Shown in pieces: positions 1 to 9,700 of a DNA stretch of 64,000 nucleotides (its first letter is position 1; every line of letters begins with the position of its first letter). The notes beneath the pieces were generated by a model. It had not been told where the DNA came from. It made no database searches and was given only the letters and a program-made list of their open reading frames with translations. The stretch is from NCBI RefSeq assembly GCF_016632335.1, contig NZ_JAEPBG010000005.1, positions 1 to 64,000 of the forward strand, read 5' to 3'. The DNA is from Noviherbaspirillum pedocola (lineage in GTDB: Bacteria > Pseudomonadota > Gammaproteobacteria > Burkholderiales > Burkholderiaceae_D). The translations under genes and the position numbers were made by a program.

Positions 1-2
1 CG

Positions 3-80
3 TTGCTGGATGGCGTGCCGTTCAGGGATGGCATCCCGGTGCAAGACAATCCGCCGGAACAACAGAAACTCGCCGCCTGA
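3..80 (+). CDS. C-terminal end of an unidentified protein (5' partial)
   Basis: The first 80 bases hold an open frame that runs in from the left edge and stops at a TGA at 78-80. It encodes 25 residues that read like a genuine protein tail, with the segments LLDGVPFRDGIP and NPPEQQKLAA. No family can be named from so little. It could also be a chance open frame, since only 26 codons are visible. Confidence 0.4.
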   Translation: MLDGVPFRDGIPVQDNPPEQQKLAA

Positions 81-525
81 TATTCCTATGCTTCAGACCG
101 GCCATACACCAGAATTGACATTAGCTCGATTTATGGAGGCCACGTATCCAATGGCCCCGAGCGGCTCGTGTCGAAGAGGGCAGTGTGCCAGCGGCTCGAA
201 GAGCCCCTGCGCATGCGGCCAGCGCGGGGAGAGAAGCGCTGAATCACGGCGTCTCGGCTGGCTCGACTCAGCAGCCGGTCCATTTCAAGGTGCTTGCAGG
301 GATGGGCCGAATGCATGCTCAGGAAAGGCCGATATTCCGTAGGGTGGGCGCAGCCCACGCGGTGATCTAACAAAAGCGTGGGCTGCGCCCACCCTACGGG
401 GCTGTTGCGCGATCAGGGTGGCGCTGGTTTAGCGCGCGAGGTATGTCCAATGGCTGATCGCCTGGAGCAACTGGAGCAAGAGTCGCCACCTCAACAAGCT
501 GGCTTCGCAGTCCAGTCCACGAAGA
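81..525. other. Intergenic region without a convincing gene
   Basis: Between the left-edge gene end and the hybrid kinase I see no convincing gene; short open frames here have no recognisable protein character. The one clear structure is the perfect inverted repeat at 339-397. Sequence on both sides of that palindrome is ordinary GC-rich DNA. Confidence 0.5.
339..397. repeat. 22-bp-arm palindromic repeat, copy 1
   Basis: The arms at 339-360 and 376-397 are perfect inverted copies of 22 bp, with core GGTGGGCGCAGCCCACGC and a 15-bp loop. The same arms recur at 17456-17514 and 23581-23655, and a solo arm lies at 32951-32972. All are intergenic. This is a dispersed REP-like family. It may act as an RNA hairpin in transcripts or simply be a passive mobile repeat. 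Confidence 0.85.
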
Positions 526-3468
526 CTAGGGAGCCAGCCGATTCTTTCCGTCCGCGCCGAGCCCGCCCCGATCAGCACTGCACAAGCCGCGCAGCCGCTC
601 CAGGTCCACCGGCTTGACCCAATGATCGTCAAACCCGGCCGCTGCCGCGCGCTCGCGGTCATCAAGCTGGCCCCAGCCGGTGAGCGCAATCAGGCGCATG
701 TCGCGCCCATCCTCGCGTTCGCGCACGCAGCGCGCCAGCGTATAGCCGTCCATGTCGGGCAGACCGATGTCGAGCAGCGCAGCATCCGGCGTGAATTCCT
801 GCAGCAAGGCCAGCGCATCGTTGCCATCGTGCGCCACGCGCACCTCGTTGCCGAGCAGGCGCAGCAATTCGGCGATGGTATCGGCCGCGTCGGTATTGTC
901 ATCGACGACCAGCAGACGCATTGGCGTCGTGTCGCTCAGCGCATTGCCGGGTGCCGGCGCGGCTAGCGGCGCCGGGGGAATTGCTACGCCAGCGCACGGC
1001 AGATGCACGATGAATTCGCTGCCGCGCCCCACACCTTCGCTGAAGGCTTCGACACGGCCGCCATGCATCTTCACCAGGCCATCCACCAGCGCCAGGCCGA
1101 TGCCCAGGCCGCCCTGGCTGCGCTCCACCGGATGGGTGACCTGGGTGAAGATGGTGAAAACGTTCTGCAGCATTCGCGGCGAAATGCCCACGCCGTTGTC
1201 GCGCACGCGCACGCGGTATTCCCCGTCCGCATGCTCCAGCAGCAGGGCGATTCGTCCGCCCGGATTGGTGTATTTCGCCGCGTTGTTGAGAAGATTCGAA
1301 AACACTTGCGCCAGGCGCACCGGATCCGCGCACAGCGGCGCCGGCGCAGCGCCGAAATCGATCGTCAGTGCATGTCCGGCGGCCTCGATATGCGGCCGGC
1401 TGGTCTCCAGTGCAGCTTCCAGGATCCGAATCAGGTCGGTGTCCTCGGTCTTGATCTCGATCTTGCCGGTGTTGATGCGCGACATATCGAGCAAATCATC
1501 CACCAGCCGCGTGAATTGTCCGACCTGGCGGCCGATCACCTGGCGGGCGTGCGCCGCAACGGCAGCATCCTCCGGCCGCAGCTGCATCAGCGCCAGCGAA
1601 TTGGCAATCGGCGCCAGCGGGTTGCGCAGTTCATGGGCAAGGGTCGCGAGAAACACATCCTTGGCCCGGTCCGAGTGCTGCAGTTCGCGGTAGAGGCGGG
1701 CATTTTCCATTGCCGTTGCCGCGCGCCGCGCCAGGTCCTGCGCCAGTTCGAGATCGGCTTCGGAATACACCCGTCCGGATTCCGCGCTGATAAAGCTCAG
1801 CACGCCAAGCACGCCCGATTGCGAGGCGATCGGCACACCGATGTAGGAACGAAAGCCGAGTCGACGCAGCATGGCCAGCCGTTCCGGGTCGCTGATCGCG
1901 TTTTCCAGCAGGTTGTCGCTCATGTTCGTGATGATTTCCGGCTTGCCGCTGCGCGCGACGTTCCAGACGCCGCGCGGCATCTGCGGATCGGGCGGATAGC
2001 GGCGGTGCAATTCCCAGGCGGCATGCACCTTGTCCGGATCCGCATGCGCAATGGCGATGCGCTCGAGCGCGCTGTCTTTATGCAGCAAATCCACGCAGCA
2101 CCAGTCGGCAAAGTCCGGCACCGCCAGTTGCGCCACGCGCTGCAGCATGTGCTGGTCGCCTTCGACGCTGGCGATCTCGGCGCTGGCGCGCGCCAGAAAA
2201 CGCAGATCGCGTTCGGTGCGCTTGCGTTCGCTGATGTCGGTGCACAGGCCGCTGTACTGGATCGGTTCGCCAGTGTCGTCGAACAGAATGCGCGCACGCG
2301 CCTCGACCCAGCGGATTTGTCCATCGGCGCGCACGATGCGGTACTCCGCCTGGAAGTCCGAAACGCTGTGCAGCGCGTCGCGCATCGCGCAGCGCAGCGC
2401 GTCGCGATCTTCCGGATGCACCAGCGCCAGGTAGCCGCGCAGCGTACGCGAGCGTTGCGCCTGTTCCGGTGTCAGGCCGTGCAGCGCATCCATGCCATAG
2501 ATCCAGTCGGCCTGCGCGGCGCGGATATCCCAGTGCCAGGCGGCCATCGCGCCGGCGTCCAGCGCCAGCCGCAAGCGCATTTCATTGGCCTGCATCTCCT
2601 GCTCGGCCAGCTTGCGTTCAGCGGTCACATCGCGGCCGCTCGCATACACCAGGCCATCCTCGACGGTGATGTTCCAGGCAAAGTGACGCCAGGCTCCCGC
2701 GGCGCTGCGGCAGCGGATCTCGAAGCGCTGCGCCGGCATGCGCGCCGAACGCGCCAGCGCGGCGCGCGCGCAAGCCACGTCCTCGGGATGCACGCGCTCG
2801 AAGAACAGCGTGCCGATCAGTTCCGCGCTCCGATAGCCAAGCAGGCTGTTCCAGGCGGGATTGACGGCCAGCAGCAGTCCATCGGTGCGCATCACGGCAA
2901 GCGGATCCGGGGAGTGGCGCCAGATGCGGTCGCGCTCGCGGGTGCGTTGCGCGACTTCCTCCTCGAGCGTGCGGTTGTGGCGGCGCAGCTGCAGTTCCGA
3001 CTGTTTCTGCACGGTGCGGTCGCGCAGCGCGCGCACATGGCCGGCGGCACGGCCGCAGGCATCGGATAGCGGCGTGACATCGCCGGACATCCAGAAGCGT
3101 TCGCCGTTCTTGCGCACATACCAGCCGTCGGCAATGGCTCGGCCATCGCGGCCGGCCAGTGCGGCATCCGCTTCGAGCCGGCCGGCGGCAAGATCCTCGG
3201 GCGTATGGATCGCATGCGGCGCGCGTCCGCGCATTTCTTCCTCGCTCCAGCCAAAGGCGAGCTCGGCGCCGCGATTCCAGGCGGTAACCGTGCCGGTAGC
3301 ATCGGTGACGATGACGGCGAAGCCGACAATGCTGTCCAGCACGGGACGTAAATCCCGCTGCGCCGCGGATGCGCCGGTGCAAGCATGGTCGGAAGACGAA
3401 GGCGGGTGGTTCCCCTGCCGATCGGGCAACGGCGCCTGTGCTGCGCGTGGTGCGTGATCTGAAGTCAT
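526..3468 (-). CDS. PAS-GAF hybrid sensor histidine kinase with C-terminal receiver
   Basis: This 980-residue protein senses an unknown signal and autophosphorylates. Three PAS-type segments come first (roughly 40-150, 180-290, 310-420; the last two carry HPEDV and HPEDR motifs). A GAF domain follows (about 430-590), then a HisKA box AHELRNPL with the phospho-His near residue 611. An HATPase follows with NNAAKYT and GGLGIGLAL near 789. The last part, from about 849, is a receiver with VVDDN, the acceptor Asp in LLDIGLPDMDG and the Lys of WVKPVD. No membrane segment is visible, so it is probably cytoplasmic. The start chosen is MTSDHAP; the open frame extends 127 codons further upstream, but that stretch has no domain character. 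No separate response regulator lies beside it, so its output partner is unknown. Confidence 0.85.
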   Translation of the reverse strand: MTSDHAPRAAQAPLPDRQGNHPPSSSDHACTGASAAQRDLRPVLDSIVGFAVIVTDATGTVTAWNRGAELAFGWSEEEMRGRAPHAIHTPEDLAAGRLEADAALAGRDGRAIADGWYVRKNGERFWMSGDVTPLSDACGRAAGHVRALRDRTVQKQSELQLRRHNRTLEEEVAQRTRERDRIWRHSPDPLAVMRTDGLLLAVNPAWNSLLGYRSAELIGTLFFERVHPEDVACARAALARSARMPAQRFEIRCRSAAGAWRHFAWNITVEDGLVYASGRDVTAERKLAEQEMQANEMRLRLALDAGAMAAWHWDIRAAQADWIYGMDALHGLTPEQAQRSRTLRGYLALVHPEDRDALRCAMRDALHSVSDFQAEYRIVRADGQIRWVEARARILFDDTGEPIQYSGLCTDISERKRTERDLRFLARASAEIASVEGDQHMLQRVAQLAVPDFADWCCVDLLHKDSALERIAIAHADPDKVHAAWELHRRYPPDPQMPRGVWNVARSGKPEIITNMSDNLLENAISDPERLAMLRRLGFRSYIGVPIASQSGVLGVLSFISAESGRVYSEADLELAQDLARRAATAMENARLYRELQHSDRAKDVFLATLAHELRNPLAPIANSLALMQLRPEDAAVAAHARQVIGRQVGQFTRLVDDLLDMSRINTGKIEIKTEDTDLIRILEAALETSRPHIEAAGHALTIDFGAAPAPLCADPVRLAQVFSNLLNNAAKYTNPGGRIALLLEHADGEYRVRVRDNGVGISPRMLQNVFTIFTQVTHPVERSQGGLGIGLALVDGLVKMHGGRVEAFSEGVGRGSEFIVHLPCAGVAIPPAPLAAPAPGNALSDTTPMRLLVVDDNTDAADTIAELLRLLGNEVRVAHDGNDALALLQEFTPDAALLDIGLPDMDGYTLARCVREREDGRDMRLIALTGWGQLDDRERAAAAGFDDHWVKPVDLERLRGLCSADRGGLGADGKNRLAP

Positions 3469-3779
3469 GGGTGGCCTTGGGCGCCAATGGCACAAGCCAG
3501 CCGGGACGTGAAAGCGCCCGCCAGCGTGGTTTGGGCCATGACACCGCGAAATGCAAAACGGCAATGATAACCGAATGAGATGGTCGATTATCGACATTTC
3601 GTCGAAGTGAGGTAACTGCCGGTTGCCAAGCGTCATGCGGATTGGGTACTTTCCCGTGCGGATGGCGCACATTCCTACGCATTTTGTAGATGCTGTCCTA
3701 TATGCGGCGCGTGGTGCCGGAAGCAGAATCGAAAGCGATCTGGCGGCCAGCCCGGCCGCCGCTGAACCCGGAGAAGAAC
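3469..3779. other. Divergent intergenic region
   Basis: This 311-bp spacer lies between the minus-strand hybrid kinase and the plus-strand DUF4142 gene, so it should hold both promoters. It is somewhat AT-richer near 3540-3710. I could not assign a convincing -35/-10 pair, and no gene is visible. Confidence 0.5.
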
Positions 3780-4394
3780 ATGAACAAGACCGTACTTTTG
3801 AAGCGCATGGCCGCCTGCGCGAGCCTGGCAATGCTGTTTTCAGCGGCACAGGCGCAAACCGGAACCGGCACCGCTACCGACGCCGGCACCTCAACCGGCG
3901 CGGCCACATCCGCGGCAAGCAAGGGCGCCAGCAAGATGAGCGCGGCCGATCAGCGCTACATGAAGGACATCGCCCAGTCGAATCTGGCTGAAATCGCTGC
4001 CAGCAAGATCGCACTGGAGAACGGCCAGGCGCAGCAGGTGAAGGATTTCGCGCAGAAGATGATCGACGACCATACCCAAGCCGAAAACGAACTGCAGACG
4101 TTGGCCCAGAGCAAGGGCGTGCAACTGCCGACCGAACCGGACGCCAAGCATCGGGCGCTGGCCAAGATGATGAGCGGACTGAAAGGCGAAGCCTTCGACC
4201 GGCGCTATATGAAGGAGACTGGTCTGACCGACCATCAGAAAACGGCCAAACTGCTGCACAAGGTGGCCGACAAGGCCAAGGACCCGGATCTGAAAGCCTA
4301 TGCGCAGAAAACCCTGGGCCCGGTCGAGCAGCATCTGGCCATGGCGCAGGACGAGACCAGCAAGCGCGGTCAGCGTCCGGGCAGCGCCAAGTAG
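3780..4394 (+). CDS. DUF4142 family exported protein
   Basis: The 204-residue product begins with a signal peptide (MNKTVLLKRMAAC then a hydrophobic stretch, cleavage expected after AQA near residue 25). A low-complexity Thr/Gly/Ala linker follows, then a helical DUF4142-like domain with SNLAEIAASKIALENGQ and VKDFAQKMIDDHTQAENEL. The family is common in soil Proteobacteria and is often linked to stress or envelope functions; its biochemical role is not established. The start has a GGAGAA ribosome site; an upstream in-frame start at 3690 would bury the signal peptide. A small hydrophilic gene follows 17 bp downstream and may be co-transcribed. Confidence 0.8.
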   Translation: MNKTVLLKRMAACASLAMLFSAAQAQTGTGTATDAGTSTGAATSAASKGASKMSAADQRYMKDIAQSNLAEIAASKIALENGQAQQVKDFAQKMIDDHTQAENELQTLAQSKGVQLPTEPDAKHRALAKMMSGLKGEAFDRRYMKETGLTDHQKTAKLLHKVADKAKDPDLKAYAQKTLGPVEQHLAMAQDETSKRGQRPGSAK

Positions 4395-4411
4395 ACACTG
4401 AGGAGAACGAT

Positions 4412-4630
4412 ATGCCGGAACGCGAACAGGACAAGGTGGGACTGCCGGATCAGCGCACCGTGCCCGACTACGATCCCACCAATGACATGAACAACAACAA
4501 GGAAGCGCCACGCATCCGCAACGAGGTGCAGCCGCGCGCAGACCTGACCCCCGAAGAGAAGAAGCGCGCCGAGGAAGTGCTAGGCGGTTTCGAGGATGAG
4601 CCGGGGCGAATCAGGCCGAACGAGGATTGA
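4412..4630 (+). CDS. Small hydrophilic protein of unknown function
   Basis: The gene encodes 72 residues, very rich in charged residues, Pro and Asn, with no membrane segment and no cysteine. A helical patch LTPEEKKRAEEVLGGF lies near the C-terminus. It follows the DUF4142 gene by 17 bp with a good AGGAGA ribosome site, so the pair is probably one transcript ending at the hairpin at 4660-4703. The composition resembles small stress-associated disordered proteins, but I do not recognise a family. Confidence 0.6.
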   Translation: MPEREQDKVGLPDQRTVPDYDPTNDMNNNKEAPRIRNEVQPRADLTPEEKKRAEEVLGGFEDEPGRIRPNED

Positions 4631-4659
4631 TCCGAGCGCATCGCTGGGAACGGAACTGC

Positions 4660-4712
4660 GCCGGTCGCCTTCGCCTTCCGAAGGGAAGGGGAAGGCGACC
4701 GGCATGCCTTTT
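4660..4712. terminator. Probable bidirectional intrinsic terminator
   Basis: A perfect 13-bp stem (4660-4672 with 4691-4703) is followed on the plus strand by ATGCCTTTTC. It lies exactly between the ends of two convergent genes (4630 and 4712). Confidence 0.75.
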
Positions 4713-5137
4713 CAGACGAGAAGCGACATGCCGAGCACCTTTGCTGCCTTGTTCAAGCGGATGTCGAAACAGCCGAACTCAATGGTTTCGGCAATGATTC
4801 CGGCCGCGCGGTGGGCCGTTGCCAGCTGCATGCTGTCGTAGGCGCGAAGGGCGAAAGTGTCGGCGTAATCCGCTGCAAGTTCCACCAGTTCCTGGTCGAC
4901 GTCGAGAACGACATAGCGTCCCCAATCCCGGCGCAAGGCTTTTTTCGCGTCCTCAATCGCGGCGATATCTCCGGGCTCCTCCCTGGAGCGGCGCGCGAAT
5001 GCAGCATGGGCTTCAATCCAGGCGATGCGGCTCACCATAAGCGCTTCGGCTTGCGTGGCATGGCCCAGGACGAGATCACTGCCGGTTTCGAAGAGATAAA
5101 GTTTGACCAGTGCCGAGGTATCGAGAAACAGGATCAT
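4712..5137 (-). CDS. PIN-domain toxin, VapC-like ribonuclease
   Basis: The 141-residue protein starts MILFLDTSALVKLY, the classic PIN opening with Asp6. Further acidic residues fit the metal site: Glu42 in RIAWIEAHAAF and Asp101 in LRAYDSMQLATAH. PIN toxins cleave RNA, often initiator tRNA. The start overlaps the upstream antitoxin by 4 bp, the usual translational coupling of such pairs. It is full length for the family. The RNA target cannot be predicted. Confidence 0.88.
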   Translation of the reverse strand: MILFLDTSALVKLYLFETGSDLVLGHATQAEALMVSRIAWIEAHAAFARRSREEPGDIAAIEDAKKALRRDWGRYVVLDVDQELVELAADYADTFALRAYDSMQLATAHRAAGIIAETIEFGCFDIRLNKAAKVLGMSLLV

Positions 5138-5397
5138 TCCCTGTCTTCCAGCACCATTGCCGAAACCGGTTTGCCGCGCGCCTGGAGCACAATGCGCGCG
5201 CCTTCCGGCTTGCCGCCTTGCCAGGTGGCCTTGCCTTCTGCGAGCAGCCGGCTCAAGCCGGCATTGCCGGCCGGCGGCACGCCGATCACGCGTGCGACGA
5301 CCTTGCGATGCGAAGTCAACTCAATGTCTTGTCCGGATTGGGCACGCTGAATGTATTGGGCGAGATGAGACTTGAACTCTTGCATGGAAACTTGCAT
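5134..5397 (-). CDS. Phd/YefM-type antitoxin of the PIN toxin
   Basis: This 87-residue protein has the antitoxin N-terminus MQVSMQEFKSHLAQYIQRAQ followed by DIELTSHRKVVARVIGVP, the fold that binds operator DNA in the Phd/YefM family. The C-terminal half is expected to be disordered and to wrap the toxin. It precedes and overlaps the toxin gene by 4 bp. The promoter just upstream contains an inverted repeat, which fits autorepression by the toxin-antitoxin complex. Confidence 0.85.
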   Translation of the reverse strand: MQVSMQEFKSHLAQYIQRAQSGQDIELTSHRKVVARVIGVPPAGNAGLSRLLAEGKATWQGGKPEGARIVLQARGKPVSAMVLEDRE

Positions 5398-5400
5398 TTC

Positions 5401-5457
5401 AGGACAGAAGTGAGGGGAGATTCCGCAGATTCTGTCCTAATCTTTGAGGACTGGCAA
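5401..5457 (-). promoter_or_regulatory. Toxin-antitoxin promoter with overlapping inverted-repeat operator
   Basis: Read on the minus strand, a -35 box TTGCCA (5452-5457) and a -10 box CAGAAT (5429-5434) are separated by 17 bp. The -10 box overlaps one arm of a 9-bp inverted repeat (AGGACAGAA at 5401-5409 and TTCTGTCCT at 5430-5438). The antitoxin start codon is at 5397. The layout fits an autoregulated operator. Confidence 0.6.
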
Positions 5458-5557
5458 GATTCGATGCCTGCCCAACCACCGCACATGCGTTGGCGGATGG
5501 GCAGAGCTGCTGCGAGCAGGAAACTATTCATCCGGGCGACTTTGATCCCGGCCGGAT

Positions 5558-6040
5558 TCAACCGCCCCCTATGCCTTCGGTAATCGTCCCGGTGCCGCGG
5601 CAATTCGGGCACTGACCGCCGCTGGCATTCTTGCCGCTGCCATGGCAGACCGGGCAGGTGTCGTCGCCGGTGCCTACGGTGCCCGGCGCCGCGTCGTCGC
5701 CGGGCGCCATCTCCGGCGAAGATTCATGCACCGTCTGCGGCGCAGGCGCGCCGCCTTGTCCACCACCCTCACCGCCGCTGGAAGCCATCGCTGCCATCGC
5801 CGCGGGTTCGCCGCCCACGTCTTCGGGCTGCAATCCGCTCGGCAGGCCGATGTCATCCACGCCGACGAGTTCCGTGGTGTGCGCGCCATGCGGTCCGGCA
5901 GCACGTTCGAGACGTTCCTCATCCTCGCGCGGCTCGCCCTGGGCATCGTTTTCACGCATGCTATCCACGCCAGAGCCGGTCGGCAGCCCGATGTCATCGA
6001 CGCCGACCAGCGGCGCACCGCCATTCTTTCCTGGTTCCAT
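5558..6040 (-). CDS. Repeat protein with a DnaJ-type zinc ribbon at its C-terminus
   Basis: The 160-residue protein carries the same short block LVGVDDIGLPxG twice (residues 11-22 and 58-69), separated by a strongly charged linker. A Gly/Ala/Pro-rich disordered stretch follows. At the very end is one zinc module with Cys129, Cys132, Cys144 and Cys147 (CPVCHGSG and CPNCRGTG), as in the central region of DnaJ. No J domain is present, so it is not a co-chaperone in the usual sense. The start was chosen because GGAGGC lies just upstream of ATG 6040; 18 upstream codons look non-coding. I do not know a named family. Confidence 0.65.
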   Translation of the reverse strand: MEPGKNGGAPLVGVDDIGLPTGSGVDSMRENDAQGEPREDEERLERAAGPHGAHTTELVGVDDIGLPSGLQPEDVGGEPAAMAAMASSGGEGGGQGGAPAPQTVHESSPEMAPGDDAAPGTVGTGDDTCPVCHGSGKNASGGQCPNCRGTGTITEGIGGG

Positions 6041-6121
6041 CTCAGCCTCCGTTGTTGTCCTGGTCGCAGCCGCGCCCAGGTGTCTGGAACTCACCCGGAC
6101 ATGCAGGCATTTCCGGATTAT

Positions 6122-6706
6122 TCAGGCGTGATGCGAGCGGCCATTGCGCTTCATCAGGTAAGTGCCCGCCAGCACAGCGCCGGCGGCCAGCATCAGCGAG
6201 CTTGCCGGCATGCTGCGGATCAGGTTGGTGGCGATTTCACCGGTGCGCGGCGCGGCCAGTTCGACGCGGCGCTTCACCCATTGCGCGCCGAGTTCATTCA
6301 GGCGTTCGCCCATCATGCGCTCGGCTTCGGGCAGCAGGATGGTTTCCTCGTCGGCCACGTGGTGCATCACGTCGCGCATCAGTTCGAAGACGGTGTCGTC
6401 ATAGCCGGCGTCGGTGGGCTGCATGCCGCGCAGCTTGGTGATCAGACGGCGCATTTCATCATGCTCGGGCTGGCTCTTCTGCACCGCCGGGTTGGTGCCG
6501 TCGAGCGCGCGCATGGCCGGATAAAAGATTTCCTCTTCCATCTGCGCATGGATTTCCAGCGCCAGACAGATCGTGTTCACCAACGCCTGCTTGGTGCCCG
6601 GGCTGGTGTCGACGTCGTATTGATGCCAGGTTGCTAGCGTGTGGGTGTGATCCAGGCGGATCAGGTTGGCGATGGATGGAGCGATTTTCGAGGTGATCGA
6701 TTGCAT
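6122..6706 (-). CDS. Hemerythrin/HHE-domain protein with C-terminal membrane segment
   Basis: The 194-residue product has HHE-type helices with His/Glu ligands: LDHTHTLATWHQYD, EIHAQMEEEIFYP, PEHDEMRRLI and HHVADEETILLP. A short hydrophobic segment near the end (SSLMLAAGAVLAGTYL) suggests membrane anchoring. Family members bind a di-iron centre and are implicated in oxygen, NO or oxidative-stress handling. It lies 80 bp downstream of the RND permease on the same strand. The start MQSITSK has an AAGGA ribosome site; reading further upstream would run through the permease gene in another frame. Confidence 0.8.
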   Translation of the reverse strand: MQSITSKIAPSIANLIRLDHTHTLATWHQYDVDTSPGTKQALVNTICLALEIHAQMEEEIFYPAMRALDGTNPAVQKSQPEHDEMRRLITKLRGMQPTDAGYDDTVFELMRDVMHHVADEETILLPEAERMMGERLNELGAQWVKRRVELAAPRTGEIATNLIRSMPASSLMLAAGAVLAGTYLMKRNGRSHHA

Positions 6707-6786
6707 GGCGTGGTCCTTGATGTCGGTTGATGGAGTGACAAGTGAAGTTTTGACCAAGCCCGGTGCGGATATATCCTCGTCTTCTC

Positions 6787-9700
6787 CTATTTCTGCGCCT
6801 CGAACGCTTGAGCCTGCGCACGCTTTCCGTGCTTGCGCCGGAATTGCCGCGACAGCCAGCCGCCGGCGTCGTCGACATAGGTGAATACCGCCGGCACCAC
6901 CAGGAGGCTCAGCAGCGTGGAAGTGATCAGGCCGCCAATCACCGCAATGGCCATCGGCGAGCGGAAGCTCGGATCGGCGCCCCAGCCCAGCGCCAGCGGC
7001 GCCATGCCGGCGCCCATCGCAATCGTGGTCATGATGATGGGCCGGCTGCGCTTGTGGCAGGCATCGATCAGCGCATCGAAGCGGTCCATGCCCGCGCGGC
7101 GCGCCAGGATCGCGTAATCGACCAGCAGGATCGAGTTCTTGGTGACGATGCCCATCAGCATGATCAGGCCGATCAGCGAAGGCATGGAAAGTGCGCGACC
7201 GGTCAGCAGCAGCGCGACGAAGGCGCCGCCGATGGATAAGGGCAGCGCCGCGAGTATCGTCGTCGGCTGCAGGAAGTCCTTGAACAGCAGCACCAGCACC
7301 CCGAAGATGCACAGCACGCCGATGGCCATGGCCGTGCCGAAGCTGGCGAACAGATCGCGCATCTGCTGTGCGTCGCCAAGCTCGGCAATGCGAACCGACG
7401 GCGGCAGGCCGCGCACCGAGGGCAGGGCGCGCGCCTCGGCATTGAGTTCGCCGAGCGAGCGGCTGCCGAGTTCGATATTGAAGGTGACGTTGCGGCTGCG
7501 GTTCAAGCGGTCGATCTGGGCCGGGCCGCTGCTCATGCCGATCGCAGCCACCGTGCCGACCATCACCGGCCCAGCGCGACCCGGCACGTTCAGGCGCGAC
7601 AGCGCATCGAGGTCGGCGCGCACCGCATCCGGCAGCTTGATCCGGATTGGCACCTGGCGCTGCGCCAGGTTCAGCTTGGGCAGGTTCATCTCGTAATCGC
7701 CGGCCGTGGCCACGCGCATGGTTTCGCCGATGGCCGTGGCCGTCACGCCGAGCTCGGCGGCGCGCGCGGTGTCGGGCCGCACCACGATTTCCGGCCGCAC
7801 CAGCGAGGCGCTCGAGCTGACGGTGCCGATGCCGCGCAAGCCGCGTACTTCGCGTTCGACCCGCTGCGCGGCGGAAGCGAGCGCAACCGGATCGTCGCTG
7901 CGCAGCACCAGCTGCATCTTCACGCCGATATCGGGCGGCCCGACGGTATAGCGTATGCCGGGCACCGCTTCGAGCCGGCGTCGCAGGTCCGACTCGATCT
8001 GCGCCATCGTCGCGTGCCGCGCATTGCGATGGGTGGTGGTCAGCGTCAGCGTCGCCTTGCGTGCTTCGCCGGCGGAGCCGGGATTGAACAGATCGGTGAC
8101 GGTGCCGCCACCGATGGAGGCGAACACGCCGGTGATGTCGGCATTGCCCATCGCCAGGCGGCGCACGGCCTCGGTGGCGGCGGCCGTCTCGGCCAGCGTC
8201 GATCCGGGCGCGAGCTCGAGCGTGATCTGGGTCTGGCCGCGATCGCCCGGCGGCACGAAGCCGGTCGGCAGCAGCGGCACCAGGGCCAGCGACGCGATGA
8301 AGAACAGCGCCGACGCAATCGCCGTCACCATCCGGTGCCGGATGCACCAGCCCACCAGCGCCAGGTAGCGCCGCATCAGCGCGCCGTCCGGCCTATGGGA
8401 ACGCCGGCTCGGCTGCAGGAAGTAAGCAGCCATCATCGGCGTGAGCAGGCGCGCCACCACCAGCGACGCGAGAATCGCCAGCACCGCGGTCCAGCCGAAC
8501 TGCTTGAAGAACAATCCCGGCACGCCGGACATGAAGGCCGTGGGCAGGAATACCGACACCAGCGCGAAGGTGGTGGCAATCACCGCCATGCCGATTTCAT
8601 CAGCCGCTTCGAGCGCGGCCTTCATCGGCGACTTGCCCATGTCCAGGTGACGCTCGATGTTCTCGATTTCGACGATCGCATCGTCCACCAGCACGCCGAC
8701 TACCAGCGCCAGCGCCAGCAGCGTCACCGTGTTGAGCGTGTAGCCGAACAGGTACATGCCGACGAAGGTCGGGATCACCGACAGCGGCAGCGCGGCGGCG
8801 GCAACGATGGTGGCGCGCCAGTCGCGCAGGAACCACCAGACCACCAGCACCGCGAGGATGGCGCCCTCGTACAGCAATTCCATCGAGCCGCGGAAGTTTT
8901 CCTGCACCGGCTCGGCATTGTCGATCACATTGGTCAGCGTCATTTCCGGATGCGACGCCTGCAACTCGGCCACCGCGGCGCGGGCCAGGCGCGCGACATC
9001 GATCTCGCTGGCGCCGCGGGTGCGGTAAATTTCGAAGCCGACCACCGGGTTGCCGTTCTGCGTGGCCAGCGCGCGCGGCTCGGCTACGGTGTCTTCAACG
9101 GTGGCAACGTCGCCGAGCCGGATGCGGCGGCCGCCCGCAAGCGGGATATCCAGCGCGGCCAGCTCCGACGCGTCGCGCACCGCGGCCAGCGTGCGCACTG
9201 ATTGCTCGGCGCCGCCGACATCGCCGCGGCCGCTGGGCACGTCCTGCTGCACCTGGCGCAGTCGCTGCGACACATCCAGCGCCGATACGCCCAGGCCGGC
9301 CATCTTCAAGGCATCGAGCGTGACGCGCACCTCGCGCGAGACACCGCCTACGCGCCGCACCGCGCCCACGCCGGGCACGGCCAGAAGGCGCTTGCTCGCC
9401 TCGTTATCGACGAACCAGGACAGTTGCTGGTCGTCCAGCGTCGGCGTGCCGTTGGCCCGGGTTTTCGGCGCAGCGACGAAGGTGAGCACGACGCGGCCGG
9501 CGGTAATCGTCTTGGTCACCGACGGATCGCGCAGATCGCTGGGCAGGTCGGCGCGTACCCGCGCCACCGCGTCGCGCACATCGTTCAGCGCCTCGGACAA
9601 TTGCCGCTCGAGCACGAATTCCACGGTGACTGTGGCTTGCCCTTCCAGCACCCGGGTGTAGATATTCTTCACGCCCTGCAGCGTGGCGACGCTGTCCTCG

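Noticed and set aside
1003-3069. Long open frame on the plus strand opposite the hybrid kinase
   Set aside because: It is an antisense shadow of a GC-rich gene with intact PAS, GAF, HisKA and receiver motifs on the minus strand; its own translation is Arg/His/Gln-rich with no domain.
6707-8347. Extension of the hemerythrin frame upstream into the efflux permease
   Set aside because: The extension is Arg-rich and overlaps the permease in another frame; the hemerythrin has its own ribosome site and ATG at 6706.
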